From: Chimonanthus salicifolius
Taxonomy: Eukaryota > Streptophyta > Magnoliopsida > Laurales > Calycanthaceae
Assembly (NCBI GenBank): GCA_013350335.1
Contig: CM023535.1
Location: 36,922,991 to 36,986,990, forward strand
DNA: 64,000 nucleotides
Direction of reading: 5' to 3'
This document shows positions 43,282 to 53,104 of the stretch, piece by piece; the stretch's first letter is position 1; each line of letters starts with the position of its first letter. The position numbers and the translations under genes were made by a program. The notes beneath the pieces were generated by a model that was given only the letters and a program-made list of their open reading frames with translations, did no database searches and was not told the DNA's origin.

Positions 43282-44789
43282 TTAATTGACACTGGTGCAG
43301 ACTTAAATGTTAGGCTTAAATATGTTCAAATAACAAAAGAGTTAGAAAAAAAAGAATTTAAAACAAAATTAGAAGAATTCACCAAACAGATTGAAGAAGA
43401 ATGCTGTTCTGAATTACCATTAGCCTTTTGGGATAGAAAAATACACATAGTAGGATTACCAAATGCAAAAGATTTTAATGAAAAAGATATTCCTACTAAA
43501 GCTCGTCCATCCCAAATGGATGTTGCTCATTTTAAAGCTTTGCCAAGAAGAAATCAATGATCTTTTGAAGAAAGGATTAATTAGAAAAAGCAAATCCCCT
43601 TGGAGTTGTATGGCATTTTATGTTGAAAAGGCCGCTGAAATCGAAAGAGGAGTTCCAAGATTGGTAATCAACTATAAACCATTAAACAAAGTTCTTCAAT
43701 CTATTAGGTATCCTTTGCCTAATACTCAGGATTTGCTAAACAGATTAAACAATGCCAAAATATTCTCAAAATTTGATTTAAAATCAGGATTTTGGCAAAC
43801 CCAGATAAAAGAAGAAGATAGATATAAAACTGTATTCACTGTTCCAATGGGGCATTATGAATGGAATGTTATGCCTTTTGGATTAAAAAATGCTCCGTCT
43901 GAATTTCAGAATATTATGAATAATATGTTCTCATCTTACACCCAGTTTGCCATTGTTTACATTGATGATATTCTTATCTTCTCAGAATCTGTGATACAAC
44001 ATTGGAAACATTGGGTATTTTCAAAAGAGTCATAAAAGAAAATGGATTGGCTTTATCTAAAAGAAAAATGAATCTCTTTCAGCAAAAAATCAGGTTCTTA
44101 GGATTTGAGATCCGAGATAGAAAAATAACTCCAACTAATAGAGTTATTCAATTTGCTGATAAATTTCTAGATGAAATTAAGGATAAAAATATGCTACAAA
44201 GATTTCTTGGATGTCTAAATTATGTTGGATTTTTCTATCAAGATTTGGCCAAAGATAGAAAACTTCTCTAGGAAAGGTTAAAGAAAAATCCTAAGGAGTG
44301 GACTATCCATCACACTAATGCAGTAAAAAAGATTAAAGAAAGAGTTAAAAATCTTCCTCGTAGATGTTTATCTGACCCAGAAGCCTTCAAAATAGTTCAA
44401 ACTGATGCCTCTTATGTCAGATATGGTGGAATACTTTTACAACAAAAAGACTCAAAAGAAGAATTAATAAGATTTAATTCTGGATTATGGAATGAAGCAC
44501 AAAAGAAATATTCAACCATAAAAAAGGAAGTTCTTGCCATAGTTATTTGTGTGATGAAATTCCAACATGATTTATTGAACAAAGAATTTCTCATCAGAGT
44601 GGATGCTAAAGCAGCAAAAGAAATTCTGGAAAAAGATATCAAAAATCTTGTCTCTAAGCAAATATTCGCTAGATGGCAAGCATTTTATCAGTTTTTGAAT
44701 TTAAAATTGAATTTATTAATGGAAATTCTAACTCTCTCCCTGACTTTCTTACTAGAGAATTTCTTCAGGGACGACAAAATGGCAAGTAG
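43282..44789 (+). pseudogene. Copy K protease stub, RT and RNase H
   Basis: A short protease piece with DTGAD at 43288-43302 is joined by deletion to the charged helix (VQITKELEKKEFKTK). RT follows: GLIRKSKSPWSC, VPRLVINYK, FDLKSGFWQ, MGHYEWNVMPFGLKNAPS and YIDD at 43958-43969. Frameshifts lie near 43530 and 44010, and a stop at 44269-44271 (Gln codon). RNase H TDAS is at 44401-44412, ending at TAG 44787-44789 in the 11-nt overlap. Confidence 0.88.
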
Positions 44790-45762
44790 CTCTTCCCCGT
44801 TCATGCAGAAAGAAGGGCAAGAGAAATTGGTAGATCAAGAAGAAAGCCAAAAGGGTTTTACTCCAACAAAAGATCCAAGTCAATCAGAATTATATCTTTA
44901 CACTGGTAAAAGAATTCTTGTTACTTCAGATTATCTTATGGAAGAAAGATCTGTTGAAGATAATGTTTATTTTCTCTTTGGCAAGGGGTTGCATTATTAT
45001 TCCCCTGATAAAAGGAAAACCAGAGATTGGTATCTCAATATTTTACATTAGACCAAAAGTGTCCTCATCTTCCACAATAAGAATGCAAATGGTATTATTA
45101 CCTACTCAAAGTTCACTATTCTCAAAATCCTTACTCAGGAAGATTGGGATGGTCCCTTGTACATAACAAAATCAGTCCAATTATACAATTCGACTAAGTT
45201 CTTTAATTATTGGGATTATATTGATGCCTAGAAATTCGCTTTGATGTGGCAAAATCGCCAGTATAGTCATTCCTGGTTCATCAGATTCAAAGAAGAAAGT
45301 CCAGATGTTACTCCCATTCATCGTAATTTCCCATCCTGGTTTCTCTTCACTTGGTGGTCATATTTTGGTGCTTCTCAGAAAATCTTTCCTGATAATTTTC
45401 GTTATTTATTTATTAAGTTCTGTGAAGTAGATGAAAAAGTTCCCTGTGAAGCATTTAATGTTCTTCGCTTCTTTGCAAAGTTCCATATTCCATACATTTT
45501 CCGGTGGAAGTTTGAAGTAAAAAAGAATTTTTTCAATCTTCCATCTTTGTACCAAACTTTTTATCAAAAATGGTGGCCAAAAATTGAAAATGATACTTAT
45601 GAGAGAATCCTAAATCAAATCTCTCCTCCTGTTAAAGAAGAAATTTCTCTTGCTGAAGAAAAGCCTTTTGAGAATGAAATGGTCATGGCTGATCTCTTGG
45701 CCAAAAATATTTTTTGTAAAAATTCTGGTAAAGCAAAAGAATTAATTAAAAAGAAGCTTTGA
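44779..45762 (+). pseudogene. Copy K downstream ORF with C-terminal deletion
   Basis: ATG 44779; 90 codons in frame to a CAG-to-TAG stop at 45049-45051. A second stop (Trp codon) is near 45229. From 45241 it is open through HSWFIRFKEESPDV, WFLFTWWSYFG, PYIFRWKFEVKKNFF and FYQKWWPKIEND. Then MADLLAKN is fused to a KAKELIKKKL end by an in-frame loss of about 330 bp that removes the MDMS to WYSSAKDK region. Natural stop at 45760-45762. Function unknown. Confidence 0.82.
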
Positions 45763-45803
45763 ATATTTGACATGATTCATGTCATTATAGAACCTATCCT
45801 TGT

Positions 45804-45817
45804 TGGTATCAGAGCCA
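45804..45817 (+). promoter_or_regulatory. tRNA-Met primer-binding site between copies K and L
   Basis: TGGTATCAGAGCCA, 41 nt after the downstream ORF stop. It marks a true head-to-tail junction: copy K ends and copy L begins with no array in between. Confidence 0.92.
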
Positions 45818-46463
45818 GTGGAATCATCTCTTTTTGGTGGGGGATATGTATATAGAAGAAAAGTTGTCTAAAGGTGCTTTCATTACGTAGAAAAAAAGTT
45901 GCTAGATGGTGGTAAAACAAAATGATAGTCAAAGTTATCATCATTGCTTTTGGTGGGGGTATAGCTAGATGTTATGTATGAAGAAAAGTAGTCTTCATTG
46001 CTTAGAAGAATTGTTGCTAAAAGCTGTTAGATGTCCCCTCTAGTAAAAAATAGTTAAAGTGATTTTGTCATGGACTTGCTTTTCTTTGTGGGGGTCTGCT
46101 GCCTCATGTCAAGATGACATCAAAAGAAGATAAAGTTGCTGCCACATGTCAGTTCCTATCAAAAGATGCATTCCATTTGGCAAAATGAAGCTCCACTTAT
46201 TGTACCTTAGCCCTAAAGTAGGAATCTCCTTTTGTAAAGCTGGTTTGGAGGCTTGTGTAGGTAGATTTGCTTTTCCTATTTGCCTTATTCTCTTGGTCGG
46301 AAGAGAATATGTGTTTGTTGCTTTGCTCCATCTATATAAGGAGCTTTGTATTCTTGTTTAGGCAGGCTCAGTTAGATATAGAAAAATAAAAATTCAGAGT
46401 CTAAGTGTGAGTGTGAGCTTGAAGTTTGAGTGTGCTAAAGTTTGAAGTCTTGTACAATCTTCT
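45818..46463 (+). promoter_or_regulatory. Intact intergenic promoter and 5' leader of copy L
   Basis: The only uninterrupted promoter of its subfamily here. It has several GGTGGGGGTAT blocks with GAAGAAAAGTTG repeats (45835-46050), CTCCACTTATTGTACC (46191), and CTCCATCTATATAAGGAG with TATATAAG at 46333-46340. An AATAAA at 46385-46390 lies about 50 nt later, as expected for a caulimovirid terminal-redundancy poly(A) signal. The leader then has GTGTGAGTGTGAG repeats up to the intron donor. An ORF of 71 codons at 46146-46361 is unsupported. Confidence 0.75.
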
Positions 46464-46537
46464 GTAAGTAATTAAGTTTTTATAAGTTTGTTATTATATG
46501 CTTGTGGTTATCTAATCATGCATTTTTTTTTTGTTAG
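46464..46537 (+). other. Copy L candidate 74-nt leader intron
   Basis: Donor TCT|GTAAGTAATT at 46464, branch-like TCTAATC at 46511-46517, a T-run, and TTGTTAG ending at 46537, then AAT and the sORF1 ATG at 46541. All consensus elements of a short plant intron are present, with branch-to-acceptor spacing of about 21 nt. Confidence 0.65.
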
Positions 46538-46540
46538 AAT

Positions 46541-46766
46541 ATGTCTATTCGTCTTGCTCTGCTTAAGAGATACTATGATGATGTTCGAATATTAAGAAAA
46601 ATTGAAATCTTGTTAGACAATATAAGAAGACATTTGCAAACCTGCATCCACAGAAATAATCCTCGCCATCATGAGTTTGAAAGAAGAAGGATTGTTTTAA
46701 TGCCTTCTTATGCTGTAACTAGACAAATTTCGAACTGAATCAAAACTATAAGCTATGGCCTTCTGA
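46541..46766 (+). pseudogene. Copy L sORF1, frameshifted near its end
   Basis: MSIRLALLKRYYDDVRILRKIEI-type start, IRRHLQTCIHRNNPRHHEF, then a loss near 46715 in the AYAVFQLD region shifts the frame and ends it at 46738. The normal end QAMAF and TGA (46764-46766) are still present out of frame, one base before the sORF2 ATG. Confidence 0.78.
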
Positions 46767-46767
46767 G

Positions 46768-47004
46768 ATGCCTCCTCGTTCTATTAGGAGAGAAGAATTA
46801 TTGCGTGATCTAAGACGACGTGAAAACCAGCTTAGAAGATTAGAAAATACTATCAGACAAATTGATGAAAATATAACTGCAGGAGGATATCTTGTTATCC
46901 GCGTACAAACTATTAGAAGATCTATGCTAGTACGCTTGTGCAATCAAATAAGAGAATGTTGTAATAGATTGAATGAAGAATTAGAATTATTATCTCATAT
47001 TTAA
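46768..47004 (+). CDS. Copy L sORF2, 78 aa
   Basis: Intact: RREELLRDLRRRENQLRRLENTIRQ, IDENITAGGYLVIRVQ, IRRSMLVRLCNQ, NEELELLSHI. It shares the TGA-G-ATG junction with sORF1. It is strongly basic and predicted to form two helices with coiled-coil character. Function unknown. Confidence 0.75.
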   Translation: MPPRSIRREELLRDLRRRENQLRRLENTIRQIDENITAGGYLVIRVQTIRRSMLVRLCNQIRECCNRLNEELELLSHI

Positions 47005-47263
47005 ATCTGTACTAATAAAAAAAAGAAAAAAAAAGAGAGATTTAGATGAATTAAATCAATTATCCAGGATCTGAAGCTTTTTTGCCAAGTTGATCTATCT
47101 AATTCTCTTTAGAGTTTTTATTTCCTTCTTATTCTCCACTTTTGTACCTCGTTTATCTTCCAAAGAGTGTGGTCGCGTTGTAAGTCCCGCTTCTAGCCTT
47201 GATCAGGCATCAAGGGTTGTAAATCGTTGACAGAACTCTTCCTGTTTCTTACGAGCTACAAAG
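47005..47263 (+). promoter_or_regulatory. Copy L leader before MP (candidate intron 47180-47255)
   Basis: An A-rich start is followed by the conserved element. GTAAGTCCCGCTT is at 47180, then CCTTGATCAGGCATCAAGG (a 7-bp stem around a 5-nt loop, about 47197-47215), TGTAAATCGTTGAC, and a CTTCCTGTTTCTTACGAG acceptor-like end at 47255, 8 nt before the MP ATG. The donor-to-acceptor length is 76 nt. CGTTGAC lies about 25 nt before the AG, where a branch site would be. Confidence 0.55.
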
Positions 47264-48400
47264 ATGGAAAATTCTAAAGGAAAAACAAAACTTTTTAAGA
47301 ATTGGTTTAAATCATTTCAGCATCCATCTAATAGACCTTATTCATCTTCTTCATCCTACCAGTCTGCTTTAACTAGTTTTCCCCGTAATAGCTTAGAAAA
47401 AGAAAATTCAGAAAAAACAAAAAATTCAGAAGAAATGATATATGAAAATTTTGACCAAGCAATATCCAATTGGAAGTTGCCAGCCTTGCCCGTAACAGAA
47501 ATATATAGTAATGGTACATTTGAAGAACAAAATGATTACCAAATTAAAACTGTTTAAAAACTGTTTCTCTCTCTGGAGTAAAACAAACAATTAAAGTTCT
47601 TGAAAGAAGAATTATTGAACAAATCAGAATCAAATACAACTACCTGCACATAGGATTAATTCAGGTAGGAATCAAACCGCTGTTTCGATTAGGATTAAAT
47701 GTTTCAGTGTGTGCTTATGTGAGAGATCAGAGACATGATGAGTTTGATGATTCTCTTTATGCTATGATTGAATCAAGCCTCGGTCATGGGCCTGTTTATT
47801 TTAACTGTTTTCCTAATATCACAATTGATGCTCATGATGATGATGTTCTTGATTGTGCAACCATTGGATTCCAAAGTAAAGGATTAAAGATGAGTCCAAG
47901 AAGTAAACCTTTTGCTATAGTCTATCGTGTGTTCTACAAATCTATGATCTCTGTCTTTCCCATGATAGCCTATAGAGATAAGGTTGATAAAGAAAAAACT
48001 ACTGTTCTCATGGAAACAAACTTTAACAATAATGTGTTTATCCCAAAAGTCATCAGTTGGGAAGAAGTTGTTCTCCTTGGAAATTGGCAAATAGAAGATG
48101 TCACCGCAAGAGTAAATGAAATAACAGATGATTTAAAAAGTATAGTCAAATTACCAAATGGTAATGTTGAAATCAATTTTAGGAGAAAAATGGAAAAAGC
48201 TAGGAGAAGTTTCGCCGGTTATACGAAAGGAAGAAAAGTTTTAAATTAGAAGAAATAGATGATGACCAAAGGAGTAGTGAAAAAGAAGAAATGGATCAAA
48301 AGGTTTTTAGAAAAAGATAGTGGAATCGAACACCCTGTGTATAAAAGAACTTCATCACAAAAAACCTACAACCCTAGTGAGAGTGATTTTTTCCAATGAG
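47264..48400 (+). pseudogene. Copy L movement protein, broken
   Basis: Start MENSKGKTKLFKNWF at 47264. Open to 47555, where a base loss and stop disrupt NDYQIKTVEK; another stop is near 47586. The 30K core resumes (HIGLIQVG, LFRLGLN) and is open from 47707 through VRDQRHDEFDDSLYAM, FNCFPNITIDAHDDDV and VFIPKVISWEE to a loss near 48228. Then RRSFAGY and VFRK with a stop near 48318 follow. Confidence 0.87.
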
Positions 48401-49060
48401 TCATAAGAATGGTTAGCATTCAAAAGCCAGAAGAAATCCCTGTCAAAAAATTTGAAATTGATAAACCATATCTTAGAGAAAATTTGAAAAATCATCCTTT
48501 AAAAGATTGGTTCTTTAAAAGGTTTAACACAGAAGAAAAGGATAAGATGAGAGAATTATGGTATTTCCAAATGGAGGAAGAAGAAAGAAATATACCTTTC
48601 TTTCACTGGTTCATGGAATATTTTAGAAAAGGGAAAATCAAAGAAGAAGAAATTCAAAGCCCAAAACAAATAAGAGTTATAGGAAGAACAACAAGAACCT
48701 GGGAAGACACTGAAGGAAAAGAAGTTCATAAACCTCACCTACGTTGGAAGAAACTTGATATTTCTGTCCCTAATACAGAAACCAAGAATTATGCAGTGCC
48801 TGTAAAAAATGTATTTATTTATGAATCAAAACCAGACCCAAATGCTAGAGACATAGGTATAGGTATTGGAGATATAATTGAACAAAACAATTACACTAAT
48901 CTATGTCTATTAACCATTGGAGAACAAACAGATCGAATAGAAAAAATAATCAAATCAAAACCTGAATTCAATAAAGATAAAGAAGAAAAATTAGAAGAAA
49001 GCTCAGCCAATGCAGTATATGTTTCCAGACAATTACCTAAAGGGATTATTTTGCAAGAAT
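48401..49060 (+). pseudogene. Copy L MP-CP spacer
   Basis: Open frame 48409-49062: KKFEIDKPYLRENLKNHPLKDW, EEERNIPFFHWFMEYFRKGK, a TTRTWEDTEGKEV stretch, then ETKNYAVPVKNV, DIIEQNN, TIGEQTDRIEK and SSANAVYVSRQLPKGIILQE. A Gly-to-stop (TGA) ends it at 49060-49062. The intact copy of this segment lies between the MP and capsid domains in all elements here; no known domain is recognised. Confidence 0.82.
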
Positions 49061-50150
49061 GACCATTCAAAATGACAGACGAAATGCAAAAAGAATTATC
49101 CAATAGGATGGAAAGCCTCAATATGGGAGGAAAAGGATTCAGCATCCTAAGAGTCTCTGCTTCGGAGAATTTATTAATAAATCGTCTAAAGAAATGGAAT
49201 CCCCAGGTAAAATTGCTAGAGACAAAGAATTATTATCCTAGATCAACCCCTGTTGATCTACAACTTGAAGAGGCTCCATACACTTACACCTCAGAATTAA
49301 CCTATTCAGGAAATTCTTTATATGAGTGGAACTTAGATGGATTAACAGAATATCAAATTGTCCAAATGGTTCACAGTATGTTAATATACTGTAATGCCTG
49401 TGAAGTCAGAGGAAATACTCCAAGAAACATTTTCCTCATGATAACCACCTCTTTCAATGGAATATTAAGAGGATGGTAGAATTATAGATTAACTGGAGCC
49501 CAAAGACTTGAAATAGAAAATGTTGTCAAAATGGATGAATTTGGAAGAATCCTTTACAGAGACAAAACCACAGGAAACTTAGTAGATCCCAATGTTAAGC
49601 TTGAAGAAGGTACTAGTCAAATCCCTAATAATTAGGAAACTCAATCTGATTGTGTCAATGTCTTGCTTCTATGCATCCTCAGTGAATTCACTGGAGGAAT
49701 TGCTATAATTAAGGAGAAAAATAGACAACAATTACATCGCTTAAGATGTAGAAATTTAGGAGAATTTCGTTGGTATAGGGATGTTTTCCTATCTAAAGTT
49801 TACCAACTCAATGATTGCAATTCTGATATTTGGAAAGAAAGATTCATTTCAGGATTACCACCCCTATTTGCTGAAAATGTGCGTAATTTCTTGAGAGAAG
49901 AAATGCATGGTACTATTAATTATAGTATGCTGACGTTCGGATGAATTATACAAAGAATTAACAAAGTTGGCATGACTCTTTGCACTGATTTAAAGATCAG
50001 TAAACAAGCTGAAAAAATGAGAAAATATTCTGGAGATAAAGAATTAGGAGATTTTTGTTTCCAGTTTGGTTTAGATCAAACACCTGAATCAAAGAGAAAA
50101 CCCTCGCATTCTAGATTTACTCTGGATAGAAGAAACAAAATGGTAAGAAA
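49061..50150 (+). pseudogene. Copy L capsid region
   Basis: Capsid coding in one main frame, with stops near 49477 (Trp codon), 49636 (Trp codon) and 49942 (Gly codon). SLNMGGKG, FSILRVSASE, NSLYEWNLDGLTEYQ, NACEVRGNTPRN, ILYRDKTTGNLVDPN, VLLLC, FRWYRDVFLSKVYQLN and FISGLPPLFAE are all present, with no large deletion, so this is the best template for capsid layout. The C-terminal EKMRKYSGDKELGD segment leads to the knuckle. Confidence 0.88.
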
Positions 50151-50604
50151 ATATAAAAACGGAAGATATAAAAAACAGAGAAAATCTGATGAACTCATCC
50201 CATTCAAAAGAAAATCTAGAAAATATTTCAAAAAGAAATACATAAAAGAAAATGTTCCAACTTGTTATACTTGTGGGAAAAAGGGTCATTATTCAAATAA
50301 ATGCTTTAAAAAATAAAATTCCTCTAAAAAGAAACTTAGAAAGATCAATACAAAAAATGAAGAGGAAAATACTGAAAAAGAACAATCTGATTCAAGTTCC
50401 TCAGAAGAAGAAGAAGAATATGAATCTGATTCATCAACTGACATTGAAGTAAATAGTCCCCAGATTCAGCTCATCAAACAATTCCAATCATGTACATGTC
50501 ATTCAGATGATGAAGAATCTGATGAAGTATGGTCGATACCATCTAATGAAGATCTTGGTATCCATATCTGTGTCCTCACAGCCCCTCAAAAATTACTTCT
50601 AGAA
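50151..50604 (+). pseudogene. Copy L zinc knuckle and acidic tail
   Basis: Basic tail, then CYTCGKKGHYSNKC with complete CCHC spacing at about 50261-50302. A Lys-to-stop at 50314-50316 follows. The acidic SSSSEEEEEE tract, DIEVN and CVLTAPQKLLLEMVDN coding continue in shifted frames. Nucleic-acid binding is expected for the intact protein. Confidence 0.87.
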
Positions 50605-51737
50605 ATGGTTGATAACATACCCGATCTGGAGAAAAACATTCAATTTTTAAATCAAATTTCAAAATTGGGGGGAGGAGAAGAAGGAGAAAGTTCACAACCA
50701 AAAATTTCCTTTGAAGAAGATGAAAATGGTGATAAAGCACCATATTATCCAAAAAGGATAAAAGAAAAAGAAACATTTCACACACCAACCTATTCCATGA
50801 TTGACCTTATGAATAGAGCAGAAAAAATTCATACTACAAATAAACCTTTAACTCTTTCAGATTTACAAAGAGAATTGAATGATCAGAAGAGAGAACTCCG
50901 TGAATTAAGAATTGAGTTAACCAAAAAACAAAATGAGTTTGATAAAAGGTTAACTTGGTTGAAAATGATGGTGCTATTGAAAAATATGATGAAAAAAAAT
51001 TTGTCCAAAAAATTAAAGGAGAAATTAGCAAAGTCTCTACTTCTGTTATCCCAACAAAATGCATTTATCAACAATGGAGAATTCAAGTTAAAATAAAGAT
51101 AAATTTTTTTGAGAAAATAGTCAATGCTATTGTTGATACTGGAGCTGATCTAAATGTTATCAGATTAGGTGTTGTCCCAATTGAAGTCACAGATGAATCT
51201 AAGCAATTTGTGACAGCAGCAAATGGAACCAGTATGGCAATAGAAAGAAAAATTCCCAATGTCCACGTTTGTTTCCAAGGAGTTTGTGTTACTTCACCCT
51301 TCATTATTTCAGGAGATATTGTTAATGAAGTACTTCTTGGATTCCCGTTTATCCTTCTAATTCAACCTTTCTCAGTTAACACAAAGGGAATTTCTACAAA
51401 AATTAAAGGGGTAGATATAAATCTTGATTTTATTGATGACCCCTGTGAAACAAAAATCCGAAGAATAAATCAAATCATTTCCAGCAAAGAAGATTATGTA
51501 AAAGGTTTAAAAAATGAAATTAAATCTGTTCAAATAACAAAAGAATTAGAGAAAAAAGAATTTAAAACAAAATTAGAAGAATTCACCAAACAGATTGAAG
51601 AAGAATGTTGTTCTGAATTACCATCAGCATTTTGGGATAGAAAAAGACACATAGTAGGATTACCATATGCAAAAGATTTTAATGAAAAAGATATTCCTAC
51701 TAAAGCTCGTCCATCCCAAATGGATGATGCTCATTGA
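50605..51737 (+). pseudogene. Copy L linker and aspartic protease
   Basis: The linker (50605-50950) is open with YSMIDLMNRAEK and RELNDQKREL-type heptads; a one-base change near 50955 shifts the frame. The protease frame is then open for 260 codons: DTGAD at 51135-51149, NVIRLGVVPIEV, AANGTSMAIERKIPNVHVCFQG, GFPFILLIQPFSV, the charged helix and ELPSAFWDRKRHIVGLPY. It ends at a TGA near 51735 in the HLKLC context. The Met at 50955 is internal. Confidence 0.88.
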
Positions 51738-52480
51738 AAGCTTTGTCAAGAAGAAATCAATGATCTTCTGAAGAAAGGATTAATTAGAAAAAGCAAATCC
51801 CCTTGGAGCTGTACGGCAGTTTATGTTGAAAAGGACACTGCAATCGAAAGAGGAGTTCCAAGTTTGCTAAACAGATTAAACAATGCCAAAACATTCTCAA
51901 AATTTGATTTAAAATCAAGGTTTTGGCAGATCCAGATAAATAGAGAAGATAGATATAAAACTGCATTCACTGTTCCAATGGGGCATTATGAATGGAATGT
52001 TATGCCTTTTGGATTAAAAAATGCTCCGTCTGAATTTCAGAATATTATGAATAATATGTTCTCATCTTACACCCAGTTTGCCATTGTTTACATTGATGAT
52101 ATTCTTATCTTCTCAGAATCTGTGATACAACATTGGAAACATTTGGGTATTTTCAAGAGTCATAAAAGAAAATGGATTGGCTTTATCTAAAAGAAAAATG
52201 AATCTCTTTCAGCAAAAAATCAGGTTCTTAGGATTTGAGATCCAAGATAGAAAAATAACTCCAACTAATAGAGTTATTCAATTTGCTGATAAATTTCTAG
52301 ATGAAATTAAGGATAAAAATATGCTACAAAGATTTCTTGGATGTCTAAATTATGTTGGATTTTTCTATCAAGATTTGGCCAAAGATAGAAAACTTCTCTA
52401 GGAAAGGTTAAAGAAAAATCCTAAGGAGTGGACTATCCATCACACTAATGCAGTAAAAAAGATTAAAAAGTAAAAATCTT
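51738..52480 (+). pseudogene. Copy L reverse transcriptase
   Basis: INDLLKKGLIRKSKSPWSC is present, but about 80 nt are missing near 51862 so that GVPS joins LLNRLNNAK. The frame 51864-52190 is open with FDLKSRFWQ, MGHYEWNVMPFGLKNAPS and YIDD at 52089-52100. A loss near 52160 shifts frame, and a stop is at 52399-52401 (Gln codon). The catalytic block is intact but the domain is not. Confidence 0.88.
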
Positions 52481-52663
52481 CCTTGTAGATGTTTATCTAA
52501 CCCAGAAGCCTTCAAAATAGTTCAAATTGATGCTTTTGATGTCGGATATGGTGGAATCCTCTTACAACAAAAAGATTCAAAAGAAGAATTAATAAGATTT
52601 AATTCAGGATTATGGAATGAAGCACAAAAGAAATATTCAACCATCAAAAAGGAAGTTTTTGCC
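52481..52663 (+). pseudogene. Copy L RNase H, truncated and mutated
   Basis: RNase H coding begins after a base loss near 52468. The motif usually TDAS reads IDAF (52526-52537), retaining the Asp. GYGGILLQQKDSKEELIRFNSGLWNEAQKKYSTIKKEV follows, and coding ends in the FAI context where the sequence joins copy M in the opposite sense. Confidence 0.85.
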
Positions 52664-53104
52664 ATAATAATGAAGCCCCTTGCCAAAGAGAAAATAAACA
52701 TTATCTTCAACAGATCTTTCTTCCATAAGACAATCTGAAGTAACAAGAATTCTGTTACCGGTGTAAAGATATAATTCTGATTGACTTGGGTCTTTTGTTG
52801 GAGTAAAACCCTTTTGGCTTTCTTCTTGATCTGCCAATTTCTCTTGCCCTTTTTTCTGTATGAACGAGGAAGAGCTACTTGCCATTTTGTCGTCCCTGAA
52901 GAAATTCACTAGTAAGAAAATCAGGGAGAGAGTTAGAATTTCCATTAATAAATTCAATTTTAAATTCAAAAACTGATTAAACGGCTTTCCATCTAGCAAA
53001 TATTTGCTTAGAGACAAGATTTTTGACATCGTTTTCCAGAATTTCTTTTGCTGCTTTAGCATCCACTCTGATGAGAAATTCTTTGTTCAATAAATCATGT
53101 TGGA
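52664..53104 (-). pseudogene. Copy M: RNase H end and downstream ORF start, inverted
   Basis: On the minus strand: KEFLIRVDAKAAKEIL, KILSLSKYLL-frame RNase H tail (about 53104-52875), the 11-nt overlap, then the downstream ORF from ATG 52885 with MASSSSSFIQKKGQEKLADQEE, SELYLYTGNRILVTSD, FLFGKGLHYY. It ends at the copy L junction, where both partners share an ATAATGA-like stretch. Array R8 adjoins the other end. Confidence 0.85.

Noticed and set aside
47180..47240. A self-cleaving ribozyme (the AAGTCCCGC core recalls part of the twister consensus)
   Set aside because: I could not find the required pairing partners or the other conserved core positions in several copies. Splice-signal or hairpin roles fit better; a covariance model search would decide.
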